Source of the DNA: Bacteroidales bacterium
GTDB taxonomy: Bacteria > Bacteroidota > Bacteroidia > Bacteroidales > CAIWKO01
DNA: 39,013 nucleotides
NCBI GenBank assembly: GCA_018004645.1
Contig: JAGNBV010000018.1
Coordinates: 1-39,013, forward strand
Direction of reading: 5' to 3'
The notes below the pieces were generated by a model, which had not been told where the DNA came from, ran no database searches, and was given only the letters and a program-made list of their open reading frames with translations. How positions within the stretch are numbered: position 1 is the stretch's first letter; every line of letters begins with the position of its first letter. A program made the position numbers and the translations under genes. Shown here piece after piece: positions 1-9,742 of the stretch.

Positions 1-47
1 GTTGTGATTTGCTCTCTAATTCTTATCTTTGAAGTATTGATAACAGC
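1..47 (+). CRISPR. Single visible type II-C CRISPR repeat (terminal repeat of an array lying left of the window)
   Basis: The first 47 bases have the length and style of Bacteroidota II-C repeats (GTTGTGATTTGC at the start, AACAGC at the end). Bases 1-22 are complementary to the anti-repeat of the tracrRNA at 6215-6235: every tracrRNA base pairs, one pair is G-U, and C14 of the repeat bulges out. This fixes the crRNA strand as plus. No second copy follows, so the remaining spacers, if any, lie outside the window. Bases 48-77 are where a spacer would be, but no repeat closes them, so they are better read as trailer. One copy alone would not prove an array; the matching tracrRNA and adjacent cas genes make the call. 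Confidence 0.85.
2..31 (+). promoter_or_regulatory. Promoter-like elements inside the CRISPR repeat
   Basis: TTG at 2-4, 19 bases, then TATCTTTG at 24-31 matches the Bacteroidota vegetative promoter pattern TTG-N19-TAnnTTTG. Initiation about 7 nt downstream would fall near position 38, inside the last 10 bases of the repeat, so a transcript would enter the following spacer directly. The same architecture is seen upstream of the tracrRNA. In Neisseria II-C systems each repeat is known to carry a promoter; applying that here is inference. Confidence 0.55.
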
Positions 48-110
48 ATACCCTGCTGAAATACCAATAATATCAAGGAAAACATAGTGTTATCAATCGG
101 AAAAAAATGG

Positions 111-155
111 GGAAATGTCTGTAGTCAGATAGTAACTACAGGCATTTTTTCTTTT
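111..155 (+). terminator. Rho-independent terminator after the CRISPR array
   Basis: A stem at 113-125 pairs with 135-147, with one G-U pair, and runs into T6-C-T4 at 145-155. It reads on the plus strand, so it would end a pre-crRNA coming from the left. The minus strand also has a T-run after the stem, so it may also stop read-through from cas2. Confidence 0.75.
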
Positions 156-162
156 CTGGGTT

Positions 163-199
163 TTAGTGATAGGCTCACTTTAAGTGAGGCTATCACTCA
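163..199. repeat. REP-like palindrome, copy 1 (at the 3' end of cas2)
   Basis: The arm AGTGATAGGCTCACTT (165-180) and its near-perfect inverse (182-197, one G-G mismatch) surround a single central T181. The palindrome lies directly against cas2: the cas2 stop codon, read on the minus strand, occupies 200-202. The same sequence with minor changes recurs at 1487-1527. No long T-run follows, so a simple terminator is a weaker explanation. Confidence 0.8.
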
Positions 200-1467
<1,268 letters not shown>

Positions 1468-1486
1468 AAATGAATTTTTTTTTCGT

Positions 1487-1527
1487 AGTTAGTGATAGGC
1501 TCACTTTAAGTGAGCCTATCACTAACT
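1487..1527. repeat. REP-like perfect palindrome, copy 2 (between transposase and cas1)
   Basis: Two 20-base arms (1487-1506 and 1508-1527), core AGTGATAGGCTCACTT, pair perfectly around T1507, and the flanking T1486-A1528 pair extends the stem. It begins 6 bp after the transposase stop codon. The tetranucleotide GTAG at 1485-1488 sits at the 5' foot, as in some classical REP elements; copy 1 lacks it. The core is shared with the palindrome at 163-199. Confidence 0.85.
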
Positions 1528-1533
1528 AACTCG

Positions 1534-2151
1534 TTACAACAACCCAAATTCCTTTGCCCTGGCTATGTTAATTAACGTTCCGTCACCTGATCCATAATAA
1601 GCTTTATAAGAAGAAAATTCCCAATCACCGGGATTGTTTACCAATCCTGCCTTTACAGGATTATTATGTATATAATCAAAACAAACTTTGAGGTATTCTT
1701 TTTGGGGATTAGGAATTTTAATCATAGTGCCGTATGAAGTGTTTATAAATGAGTGTGAAATGTTATCTGATTTTGTCAGGCATTCGGATTTGGTACGCGG
1801 CCTGAATAATGAACCGCTGCGGTTTTCCTGCTTGTTGATTGCACGAGTATATGAACGAAGCATAATAGCAATGGATTCAACCATGGTTTGCTTTTTCTGA
1901 ATAACCGGCATACTCATCAGATGACTTTGAGTCATCAAATGAGTATTCAGATTGATTTCAACATTATGAACATGAACCAACAGGTGAAAATGGTTCGGCA
2001 TCAGGCAGTATGCCAGCACATCGGCATAAGGTAAAATATGAGTTTCAATTTTTTTTAGAAAGAAAATATAATTCTCTTTTTTGAAAAATATCTTACCCCG
2101 GTTGTTGCCCTGGTTGAAAATGTGGTAGAGATGTCCTATTGCAAATTGCAT
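1534..2151 (-). CDS. REP-associated tyrosine transposase (RAYT-like, Y1/IS200-like HUH family)
   Basis: This 205-aa protein has the HUH single-strand transposase signature: MPNHFHLLVH with His54 and His56, the probable catalytic Tyr101 in RSYTRAIN, GSLFRPRTKSE (113-123), and the C-terminal YIHNNPVKAGLV and WEFSSYKAYYG motifs typical of the COG1943 group. Family members nick and rejoin single-stranded DNA at palindromes. It lies inside the cas operon in the same orientation, 55 bp after cas9 and 66 bp before cas1, and a perfect palindrome follows its stop codon. No IS200-type partner orf or second end is obvious, so a domesticated RAYT is more likely than an active insertion sequence. All motif residues appear intact. 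Its role in CRISPR function, if any, is unknown. Confidence 0.9.
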   Translation of the reverse strand: MQFAIGHLYHIFNQGNNRGKIFFKKENYIFFLKKIETHILPYADVLAYCLMPNHFHLLVHVHNVEINLNTHLMTQSHLMSMPVIQKKQTMVESIAIMLRSYTRAINKQENRSGSLFRPRTKSECLTKSDNISHSFINTSYGTMIKIPNPQKEYLKVCFDYIHNNPVKAGLVNNPGDWEFSSYKAYYGSGDGTLINIARAKEFGLL

Positions 2152-2180
2152 GTAAATAACATTTCTTGAAATTGGTTTGT

Positions 2181-2196
2181 TTTATTTGCAAATAAA
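2181..2196. repeat. Short AT-rich palindrome upstream of the transposase
   Basis: The 16-base perfect palindrome TTTATTTGCAAATAAA lies in the 55-bp gap between the cas9 stop and the transposase start. It differs in sequence from the two REP-like palindromes. It could be an operator, a processing hairpin or chance in AT-rich DNA. Confidence 0.4.
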
Positions 2197-2206
2197 AAAA
2201 TTAAAA

Positions 2207-5200
2207 CTATTCTCCGATTTTCGTTATTTCCCCTAAGTGATTTAATCTAACTTTAATTGGATTTAACTCCAGAAGTCCTTTGGAACTTAGCCTATAATAT
2301 CTCTTACCCTCTTTTGCGCCACTTATTTTTTTTAATTCTGAATTCTTCGTTTCTAAATGATGTCTAAACCAATAATCGCCTTCAGCAATACTCCAAACTA
2401 AATAAAAATGATTACTAAGCACTGATTTGTTTTTTTCGCTAATGGCTATTGCAAAATCTTCATTTGTCATGCCAAGAATAAACATTTCGTTTTGTTGCAT
2501 ACTAAACCTTAGTTTTAAATTGTCAGGAGGTAATTTGTTTAAAAAAGATTCTGGCAAATCTTTGTCAATTATGCTATTCCACATTTCGGGGGTGTCTTTT
2601 ATTACATAAGGAATTTTGTATTTTTTTCTCTCTACAGCATTCCAGAATGTACAAGAATGTTCGATTAACTTCCCTTCAATATCTTCATAAATAGCGATGT
2701 GATGGTTGTTCTTCGTTAATGCGTAGCCAATTCCTCTGCCATTTTTATCTTTTTTTATTGGCTGAACAGCAGATAACCCAGTAAAACATCTTACTGTTCT
2801 TATAGGAATTTGTTTTTCTTTATTTAGCCACAAAATATCTTTGAACGCTTCGGTTTCTTTTCCGTTAAATTCATCCAGTCGAGATTGCACAATTTTCCTG
2901 ATTTTCTTATCAACGATAAAAGGTACATCCTTTGCTTTAATGCTTGTAACAGGATATTTAATCACAATTTCATCTTTAAAACATGCTGCGGTTTCTAATG
3001 TTTTTTTATTCTGTTCATCAAGATAAATCGGATTTTTCTTAAGCGATTCAATAGCCATTTTTACTTCATTTTTAAAGTTGGCCAATCGTTCCATCACTAA
3101 GCACTGAATTTTTTTATTTACTATTTTATCTGGATTTTCAAAAATGTATTTGATCGATTTGCGTTTTTCTATCACTTTTATTTTTCCATAAACCGATTGT
3201 TCATGTAATGCTCCCCGAGGGGTTATAACGCCAGTTTGCTCATTTTTTCCTTTTGCTTTATATTTACTTATTGTGACGACTTTTTTCCCGGCTTTGAAAG
3301 AAACCAATATCTTGTCTGCCTCTTTCATAACATCTGCAGTATTAAAAGGTTTTTGATTGATTAAATATTCATCTAATCTTGAGAGGCGACCAGAATGATT
3401 TTTAACAATCTCGTTGGTGGCTTTTAATATGTTTTCATCATATGCTTTTCCTAGTTTTGATTTTGCCACATCCATTTCTTTTTGCATTGCATCTTTTGTT
3501 TCACTTGCATTTAGTGTATTTATTCGTTGAATAAATCCTTGCTTAGTACAGGCAATTACCAATGCATCGATGGCATGATGGCGATGATCGTCCCGCTTAG
3601 TCCAACCAATTATTTCTTCTTTTTGATGCTTGCGTTTTCCATGATCACTTTCCCATTCCTTTATTTGCGTGAATTTTTGACCTATTTTTTCTTCGAGTTC
3701 TTTATATTTAGGTAACTGCAAATTCATTAATACATCATCCCAGCCCCATAACCGTCTTAAAGTTGCTGTAACACTTCCTTCAGTCATAGTAACATTGTTG
3801 CATACTTGTTTTAATATTTCGGTTGATTTACGGGCAATGTACTGTGTGGCTTTTAAATCTCTTGAGAGGAAATCTTCCCAAAGCCTTTTGTCTGCTTCAG
3901 TTTCTTTGTGGTTCTTTTTACGTTCTATATACTCCTCATATGAAACCTTAAGCCTGAGCATTTTCCCATACGAAATGATACCTTGTTTATACCATTCATC
4001 AACACGTTCAACATACTGCCGTAAAACTGTTTCGCCCTGTTTTGCAATGTAATCATATGCTGTATAATTCGTTTTTGTCGCATTGCAATTCCTGTGTACC
4101 AATACTTTGTTTGTTAGAGAATTATCAATTGGCAATAGGTCTTTTGGAATAATATGATCAACATCGAAATTATCTCCAGTAAGAGCTTCTGCTAGACTAA
4201 ATGTCTTACCGCAGTATATACAACGATTAGTTACAATAGCATCTTTCAATTTTTTAGGAAGTGCTTTTCCTGTTTTTCCATCAATAACTGTCCGTATTGG
4301 AAAAATTAGTTTGTATTTTTCAATAAAGCGTTTGGTGGTTTTGACTCCCAACTCTTTTAATCTGTTTTCTATTTCTTTATTTATGACTTCATTTGCGGTA
4401 TTATTTACTGTTGAATCATTACGTTCTTCCTTACTTTGCTTTAATTCTCTTGCAAGTTCAATTCTAATTTCATCAGGTTTCCAGTATTTTCTAATTTCAC
4501 CTTTTTCGTCTTTTTCGCTAAATTCTATTATTAATGCATTTACAACATTAATCATTTGGTTGATGATTTTCTCAACAATCGGTTGACGTAAACTATTTTT
4601 AGGCAATAATTTTAATATATTCTCGGTTTCAAGTTTTGCTTGTTCATCTTTTGTTAGGCTATTGGAGTGATTGTACCCGGCAAAACTACAGGCATCCGAA
4701 TAATTGTAACCTTGCATCAAATAAGGTAAAATTTTTCGCATTGCTTTGTTCGATTTATTTCCAAAACTTTGCTTGTTGAAATCAATTCGCGATAATTTGT
4801 CAGCAGTAGTTTCATCAAATGCAAAACATTTAATTAATGCTTTTTTACATTCTTCCAAATCTTTAATCGAATAGATGGTATGCCAAAGTTGGTAGAGTGG
4901 CTCTTTTTCAATACTTGGGTCAATCTGTAAAGCATCTTTCTCTTCGATGATCTCACCTGTTTTTTTATCAACTAAAAGAGCTTCGTGTCTACTGGGAACT
5001 ATTGAAAAATTGAAAGATAGATGTTCACTATCACCAATTAAAGCATGAATTTCTGAAAAGGTGTTATTCCCTTGAATTCCTTTCAGAATTTGCTTGTTGA
5101 GATATACATTTTCTTTTTTCAGATTTAAAATGTTCAATAACTCAGAGGAAGAAAGGTTGGAATGATGAAATAGATAGTTAGCAATTTGCTGTTTCTCTTC

Positions 5201-6148
5201 TAAAGTTGGAATTTTGTCACTCCATTTATATTTTGCACCTTCTGGATTTTTAATCTTTAATGAAATATTATTTACAACTTCCCAAATTTTGCACAACTGA
5301 AATAAAGGAGAGGTTTTAGGGGCGACTTTTGGGCCTACGAATTTTGATTTCTCTTGTTGTGTTTTAGGATCAGGATATACGACATTAAATCCTTCAAATT
5401 CACAAATATTAACCAGTCCTTTTTGTGATTTCAGTTTGCGTTGATAATATATTATTTCGTTTCGAAGGTTGTTAATTACTTCATCAGTCAAAAAACTATG
5501 AGCATCTTTTTGAACATTAATAATAGTGTCAAATTCATCAATATAGGCTTCCCTAGGATATACTTTTTCTTTGATTCTGTAATAAGTATTGTTTTGGTTT
5601 GCACATTTCAATTCGGAATAAAAATGTTGCCCTATTGTTTGTTCTTTTTCTTTCAATTGAGCATATCTTCCTTTAATATCAGCAATATAGTCTGTATCTT
5701 TCTTGTCTTGGTTGGCTTCACTTCTAGCAGATTTATAGCCACGTTTTTGGTTCATCATATACAAAATACGTCCTAACTGTTCTGGAGAAATGGGTTCACT
5801 TGCGGCCATACTTCGTAGTTTCCACAAATCAAGCATCGGAAGGTTAAATAATTCTTCATTAGGGATTAATCCATAATTCTTCATTACTTTTATAAGGCTA
5901 TATTTGAAGTCATAATCTTTTCTTAATTGCTTGCGATCATATCCTTTTCTTTGGCTCCTTGCAGTGGTTCTTTCCTGATTTTTAGAAATAGCTTGCCCTT
6001 TTGTAAATTGGTCTCTATCTTCAGAGGTTAATGGAATGATGCGAGATCCCATTGCTATTATTCTAATTGGAATTCCATCAATGTCAATTTCAATTAATGC
6101 CCATCCAATACTATTTGTACCTAAGTCTAATCCTAATATCTTTTTCAT
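2207..6148 (-). CDS. cas9: CRISPR effector nuclease Cas9 (type II-C, large Bacteroidota form)
   Basis: Cas9 cuts both strands of target DNA guided by crRNA:tracrRNA. At 1313 aa it is within the long Bacteroidota II-C range. Visible parts are RuvC-I (ILGLDLGTNSIGWALIE, Asp8), the arginine-rich bridge helix around residues 58-77, RuvC-II (IRIELAREL, Glu564), the HNH domain with CIYCG (Cys643, Cys646) and FDVDHIIPK (His665) then HRNCNATKTN, and RuvC-III (HRHHAIDALVIA, His858 and Asp861). About 450 residues follow for the WED and PAM-interacting region. All catalytic residues are present, so it should be active. The gene is AT-rich (sampled lines about 25-27% GC) compared with ligA (about 50%), a sign of transfer. 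The divergent tracrRNA gene begins about 65 bp upstream. Confidence 0.98.
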   Translation of the reverse strand: MKKILGLDLGTNSIGWALIEIDIDGIPIRIIAMGSRIIPLTSEDRDQFTKGQAISKNQERTTARSQRKGYDRKQLRKDYDFKYSLIKVMKNYGLIPNEELFNLPMLDLWKLRSMAASEPISPEQLGRILYMMNQKRGYKSARSEANQDKKDTDYIADIKGRYAQLKEKEQTIGQHFYSELKCANQNNTYYRIKEKVYPREAYIDEFDTIINVQKDAHSFLTDEVINNLRNEIIYYQRKLKSQKGLVNICEFEGFNVVYPDPKTQQEKSKFVGPKVAPKTSPLFQLCKIWEVVNNISLKIKNPEGAKYKWSDKIPTLEEKQQIANYLFHHSNLSSSELLNILNLKKENVYLNKQILKGIQGNNTFSEIHALIGDSEHLSFNFSIVPSRHEALLVDKKTGEIIEEKDALQIDPSIEKEPLYQLWHTIYSIKDLEECKKALIKCFAFDETTADKLSRIDFNKQSFGNKSNKAMRKILPYLMQGYNYSDACSFAGYNHSNSLTKDEQAKLETENILKLLPKNSLRQPIVEKIINQMINVVNALIIEFSEKDEKGEIRKYWKPDEIRIELARELKQSKEERNDSTVNNTANEVINKEIENRLKELGVKTTKRFIEKYKLIFPIRTVIDGKTGKALPKKLKDAIVTNRCIYCGKTFSLAEALTGDNFDVDHIIPKDLLPIDNSLTNKVLVHRNCNATKTNYTAYDYIAKQGETVLRQYVERVDEWYKQGIISYGKMLRLKVSYEEYIERKKNHKETEADKRLWEDFLSRDLKATQYIARKSTEILKQVCNNVTMTEGSVTATLRRLWGWDDVLMNLQLPKYKELEEKIGQKFTQIKEWESDHGKRKHQKEEIIGWTKRDDHRHHAIDALVIACTKQGFIQRINTLNASETKDAMQKEMDVAKSKLGKAYDENILKATNEIVKNHSGRLSRLDEYLINQKPFNTADVMKEADKILVSFKAGKKVVTISKYKAKGKNEQTGVITPRGALHEQSVYGKIKVIEKRKSIKYIFENPDKIVNKKIQCLVMERLANFKNEVKMAIESLKKNPIYLDEQNKKTLETAACFKDEIVIKYPVTSIKAKDVPFIVDKKIRKIVQSRLDEFNGKETEAFKDILWLNKEKQIPIRTVRCFTGLSAVQPIKKDKNGRGIGYALTKNNHHIAIYEDIEGKLIEHSCTFWNAVERKKYKIPYVIKDTPEMWNSIIDKDLPESFLNKLPPDNLKLRFSMQQNEMFILGMTNEDFAIAISEKNKSVLSNHFYLVWSIAEGDYWFRHHLETKNSELKKISGAKEGKRYYRLSSKGLLELNPIKVRLNHLGEITKIGE

Positions 6149-6179
6149 ATCAAAATTTTTTATAAAAGTAGAAAATAAA

Positions 6180-6210
6180 TTTGCACAAATCGAAATATTT
6201 ATTATTTTTG
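6180..6210 (+). promoter_or_regulatory. tracrRNA promoter
   Basis: TTTG (6180-6183), 19 bases, then TATTTTTG (6203-6210) is a full match to the Bacteroidota promoter pattern. The predicted start, about 5-7 nt downstream (6215-6217), coincides with the first base of the anti-repeat. Confidence 0.75.
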
Positions 6211-6214
6211 CGAT

Positions 6215-6298
6215 GAATTAGAAGCAAATCACAATAAGGATTATTCCGTTGTGAAAACATTTAAGCCGCCCTCGTCTTACAATACGGGGGCTTTTTTT
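6215..6298 (+). ncRNA. tracrRNA
   Basis: The 5' part (6215-6235) is the anti-repeat: it pairs with bases 1-22 of the CRISPR repeat with a single bulged repeat base. It is followed by a stem-loop in which CACAA (6230-6234) pairs with TTGTG (6249-6253), enclosing an inner GGA/TCC hairpin. A terminator hairpin follows (AGCC-G-CCC at 6264-6271 with GGG-GGCT at 6286-6292) and then T7. The order anti-repeat, stem-loop, terminator is that of type II tracrRNAs. It is transcribed divergently from cas9 from its own promoter and is about 84 nt long. Confidence 0.93.
6264..6298 (+). terminator. tracrRNA terminator hairpin
   Basis: The stem AGCC(G)CCC / GGGGGCT has one bulged G and is followed by seven Ts (6292-6298). 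It ends the tracrRNA and insulates ligA. Confidence 0.85.
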
Positions 6299-6349
6299 GT
6301 ACCCATCCATACCGTTTTTACCAAAGCGTTTTGCTAACCCAGTTTTTCT

Positions 6350-8425
<2,076 letters not shown>

Positions 8426-8433
8426 TAAAATAA

Positions 8434-8441
8434 TATCTTTG
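8434..8441 (+). promoter_or_regulatory. Probable -7 promoter box for gmhA
   Basis: TATCTTTG in the 33-bp ligA-gmhA gap matches TAnnTTTG, with the gmhA ATG 18 bp after it. No clear -33 element was seen. Confidence 0.4.
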
Positions 8442-8458
8442 CGTAATAATTTCCGGCT

Positions 8459-9040
8459 ATGGATATAGAACAATGTATAAAGGAATCTATTGAGGTGAAA
8501 AAACGCCTGCTGGCTAACCCTGATCTTTTGCTTGGTATTACCAATCTTAGTATCAAAGCCGCGGAGGTGCTGAAGAACAAGGGGCGGATACTGTTGTGCG
8601 GCAACGGAGGCAGTGCTGCCGATGCCCAGCATATTGCCGCCGAACTGTCTGGCCGTTTTATGCTCGACCGTGACCCGCTGGATGCCGAAGCCCTACATGT
8701 AAATACTTCTTACCTCACCTCTGTAGCCAACGATTATTCGTTCGGCGAGGTGTATGCCCGCCTGCTCAGGGCCAAAGGAAGGCCCGGCGATATGCTGATA
8801 GCAATCTCTACATCGGGAAATTCAACGAATATCATCAGGGCGGTAGAAGCCGCCAAAGAGGCTGGCCTGATAACAGCAGGACTTACAGGGGCCAGCGGAG
8901 GGCAAATGAAAAACCTGGTGGATTTTCTTATCAACGTGCCTTCGGACGAAACCCCGCGCATACAGGAAGCCCATATCCTGATAGGGCATATTTTTTGCCA
9001 GCAGGTGGAAGAAGAGATGTTTGGAAAAGACCGCAAATAA
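8459..9040 (+). CDS. gmhA: D-sedoheptulose-7-phosphate isomerase GmhA
   Basis: GmhA converts sedoheptulose 7-phosphate to D-glycero-D-manno-heptose 7-phosphate, the first step towards the heptose of LPS core or glycoproteins. The 193-aa protein is a single SIS domain of the usual length (about 192 aa). Key segments are LLCGNGGSAADAQHIAAELS (residues 45-64; His58 and Glu62 fit metal positions), the sugar-phosphate loop IAISTSGNS, and RIQEAHILIGHIFCQQVEE near the C terminus. A small ORF and a gmhB-like gene follow closely, consistent with a heptose operon. No bifunctional kinase/adenylyltransferase gene is in this window. Confidence 0.95.
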   Translation: MDIEQCIKESIEVKKRLLANPDLLLGITNLSIKAAEVLKNKGRILLCGNGGSAADAQHIAAELSGRFMLDRDPLDAEALHVNTSYLTSVANDYSFGEVYARLLRAKGRPGDMLIAISTSGNSTNIIRAVEAAKEAGLITAGLTGASGGQMKNLVDFLINVPSDETPRIQEAHILIGHIFCQQVEEEMFGKDRK

Positions 9041-9044
9041 GCCG

Positions 9045-9173
9045 ATGAGTAACCTCTTAAAGACCCAGGCAAGCAATAGAAAAAAGGATATGATAATACC
9101 TGAAAACCCTGATTATATGGATTGGGAGGCCGTTGAAGAGCGTAAATATAAGAAATTTAAAATAGTCTGTTGA
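9045..9173 (+). CDS. Unrecognised 42-aa protein between gmhA and gmhB
   Basis: An ATG four bases after the gmhA stop opens a 42-codon frame (MSNLLKTQASNRKKDMI...KFKIVC). Its TGA overlaps the gmhB ATG as TGATG, the layout expected of a translationally coupled gene. The product is charged, with a basic N-terminal half and the segment PENPDYMDWEAVEERKYKKF; it has no signal peptide or membrane segment. I do not recognise the family. It fills the gap between the two genes almost completely, which favours a real gene, but no homology could be tested. Confidence 0.5.
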   Translation: MSNLLKTQASNRKKDMIIPENPDYMDWEAVEERKYKKFKIVC

Positions 9174-9742
9174 TGTTTCCTCATATTGCCAACCCTCATT
9201 CCTGGACCTTGTTTCTCGACCGCGATGGCGTGATAAACAAAAAACTTCCTGATGATTACGTAAAATCGTGGGATGAATTTGAATTTCTTCCTTTTGCCAC
9301 GGCTTCGCTGGCCCGGCTACGGAAGTATTTCGGCAGGATCATCGTTGTTTCCAACCAGCAGGGTGTGGGCAAAGGCCTCATGAGCCAGGCTGATCTGGAG
9401 GCTGTTCATGAGAAAATGTGCTGCATGATAACGGCTGATGGCGGCTTTATCAATAAAATTTATTGCTGCACCGACCTGGCTTCCTCGGGCAGCCTCAACC
9501 GCAAACCCGACATAGGGATGGCTTTGCAGGCACAACAAGACTTTCCTGAAATTGATTTTTCCAAATCCCTGATGGTGGGCGACGCCCTGAGCGATATGGA
9601 ATTTGCTGCCCACCTGGGTATGGTGGCTGTTTATATCGGCTCCGTCAAAATCATCGCGGAAAATAATAAACTTAAGATCGATTACGTTTTTAATAATCTG
9701 AAAGAATTAGCTGATTTTATTTATGAAAACAACCCTGAATAA
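9173..9742 (+). CDS. gmhB: HAD-family phosphatase, GmhB-like (heptose 1,7-bisphosphate phosphatase)
   Basis: GmhB removes the C7 phosphate of D-glycero-D-manno-heptose 1,7-bisphosphate. HAD motifs are clear: FLDRDGVIN (nucleophile Asp16 and Asp18), VVSNQQGVGKG, RKPDIGM and VGDALSDMEFA. Usual GmhB proteins carry a zinc loop with Cys-x-His and Cys-x-Cys before the RKP motif; here the stretch reads YCCTDLASSGSLNRKP, so those ligands are missing and substrate preference is less certain. A TTG at 9170 could start the frame three bases earlier, but the ATG at 9173, coupled to the preceding 42-aa ORF, is the better choice. The 3' end overlaps the next gene by 20 bp. Synteny with gmhA supports the call; a related sugar phosphatase is the alternative. 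Confidence 0.8.
   Translation: MFPHIANPHSWTLFLDRDGVINKKLPDDYVKSWDEFEFLPFATASLARLRKYFGRIIVVSNQQGVGKGLMSQADLEAVHEKMCCMITADGGFINKIYCCTDLASSGSLNRKPDIGMALQAQQDFPEIDFSKSLMVGDALSDMEFAAHLGMVAVYIGSVKIIAENNKLKIDYVFNNLKELADFIYENNPE

Noticed and set aside
48..77. Possible CRISPR spacer
   Set aside because: It has spacer length but no repeat follows at 78; this is more likely trailer sequence.
163..199. Palindrome as the cas2 terminator
   Set aside because: Long stem but no T-run on either side; its near copy at 1487-1527 in a gene leader also argues against simple termination.
1688..1900. Plus-strand 70-codon frame opposite the transposase
   Set aside because: A shadow of the Y1 transposase, which has all motifs in the other frame.
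1534..2151. Complete IS200/IS605 insertion sequence
   Set aside because: No tnpB, no clear left and right end pair and no target signature; a single-gene RAYT with palindromes fits better.
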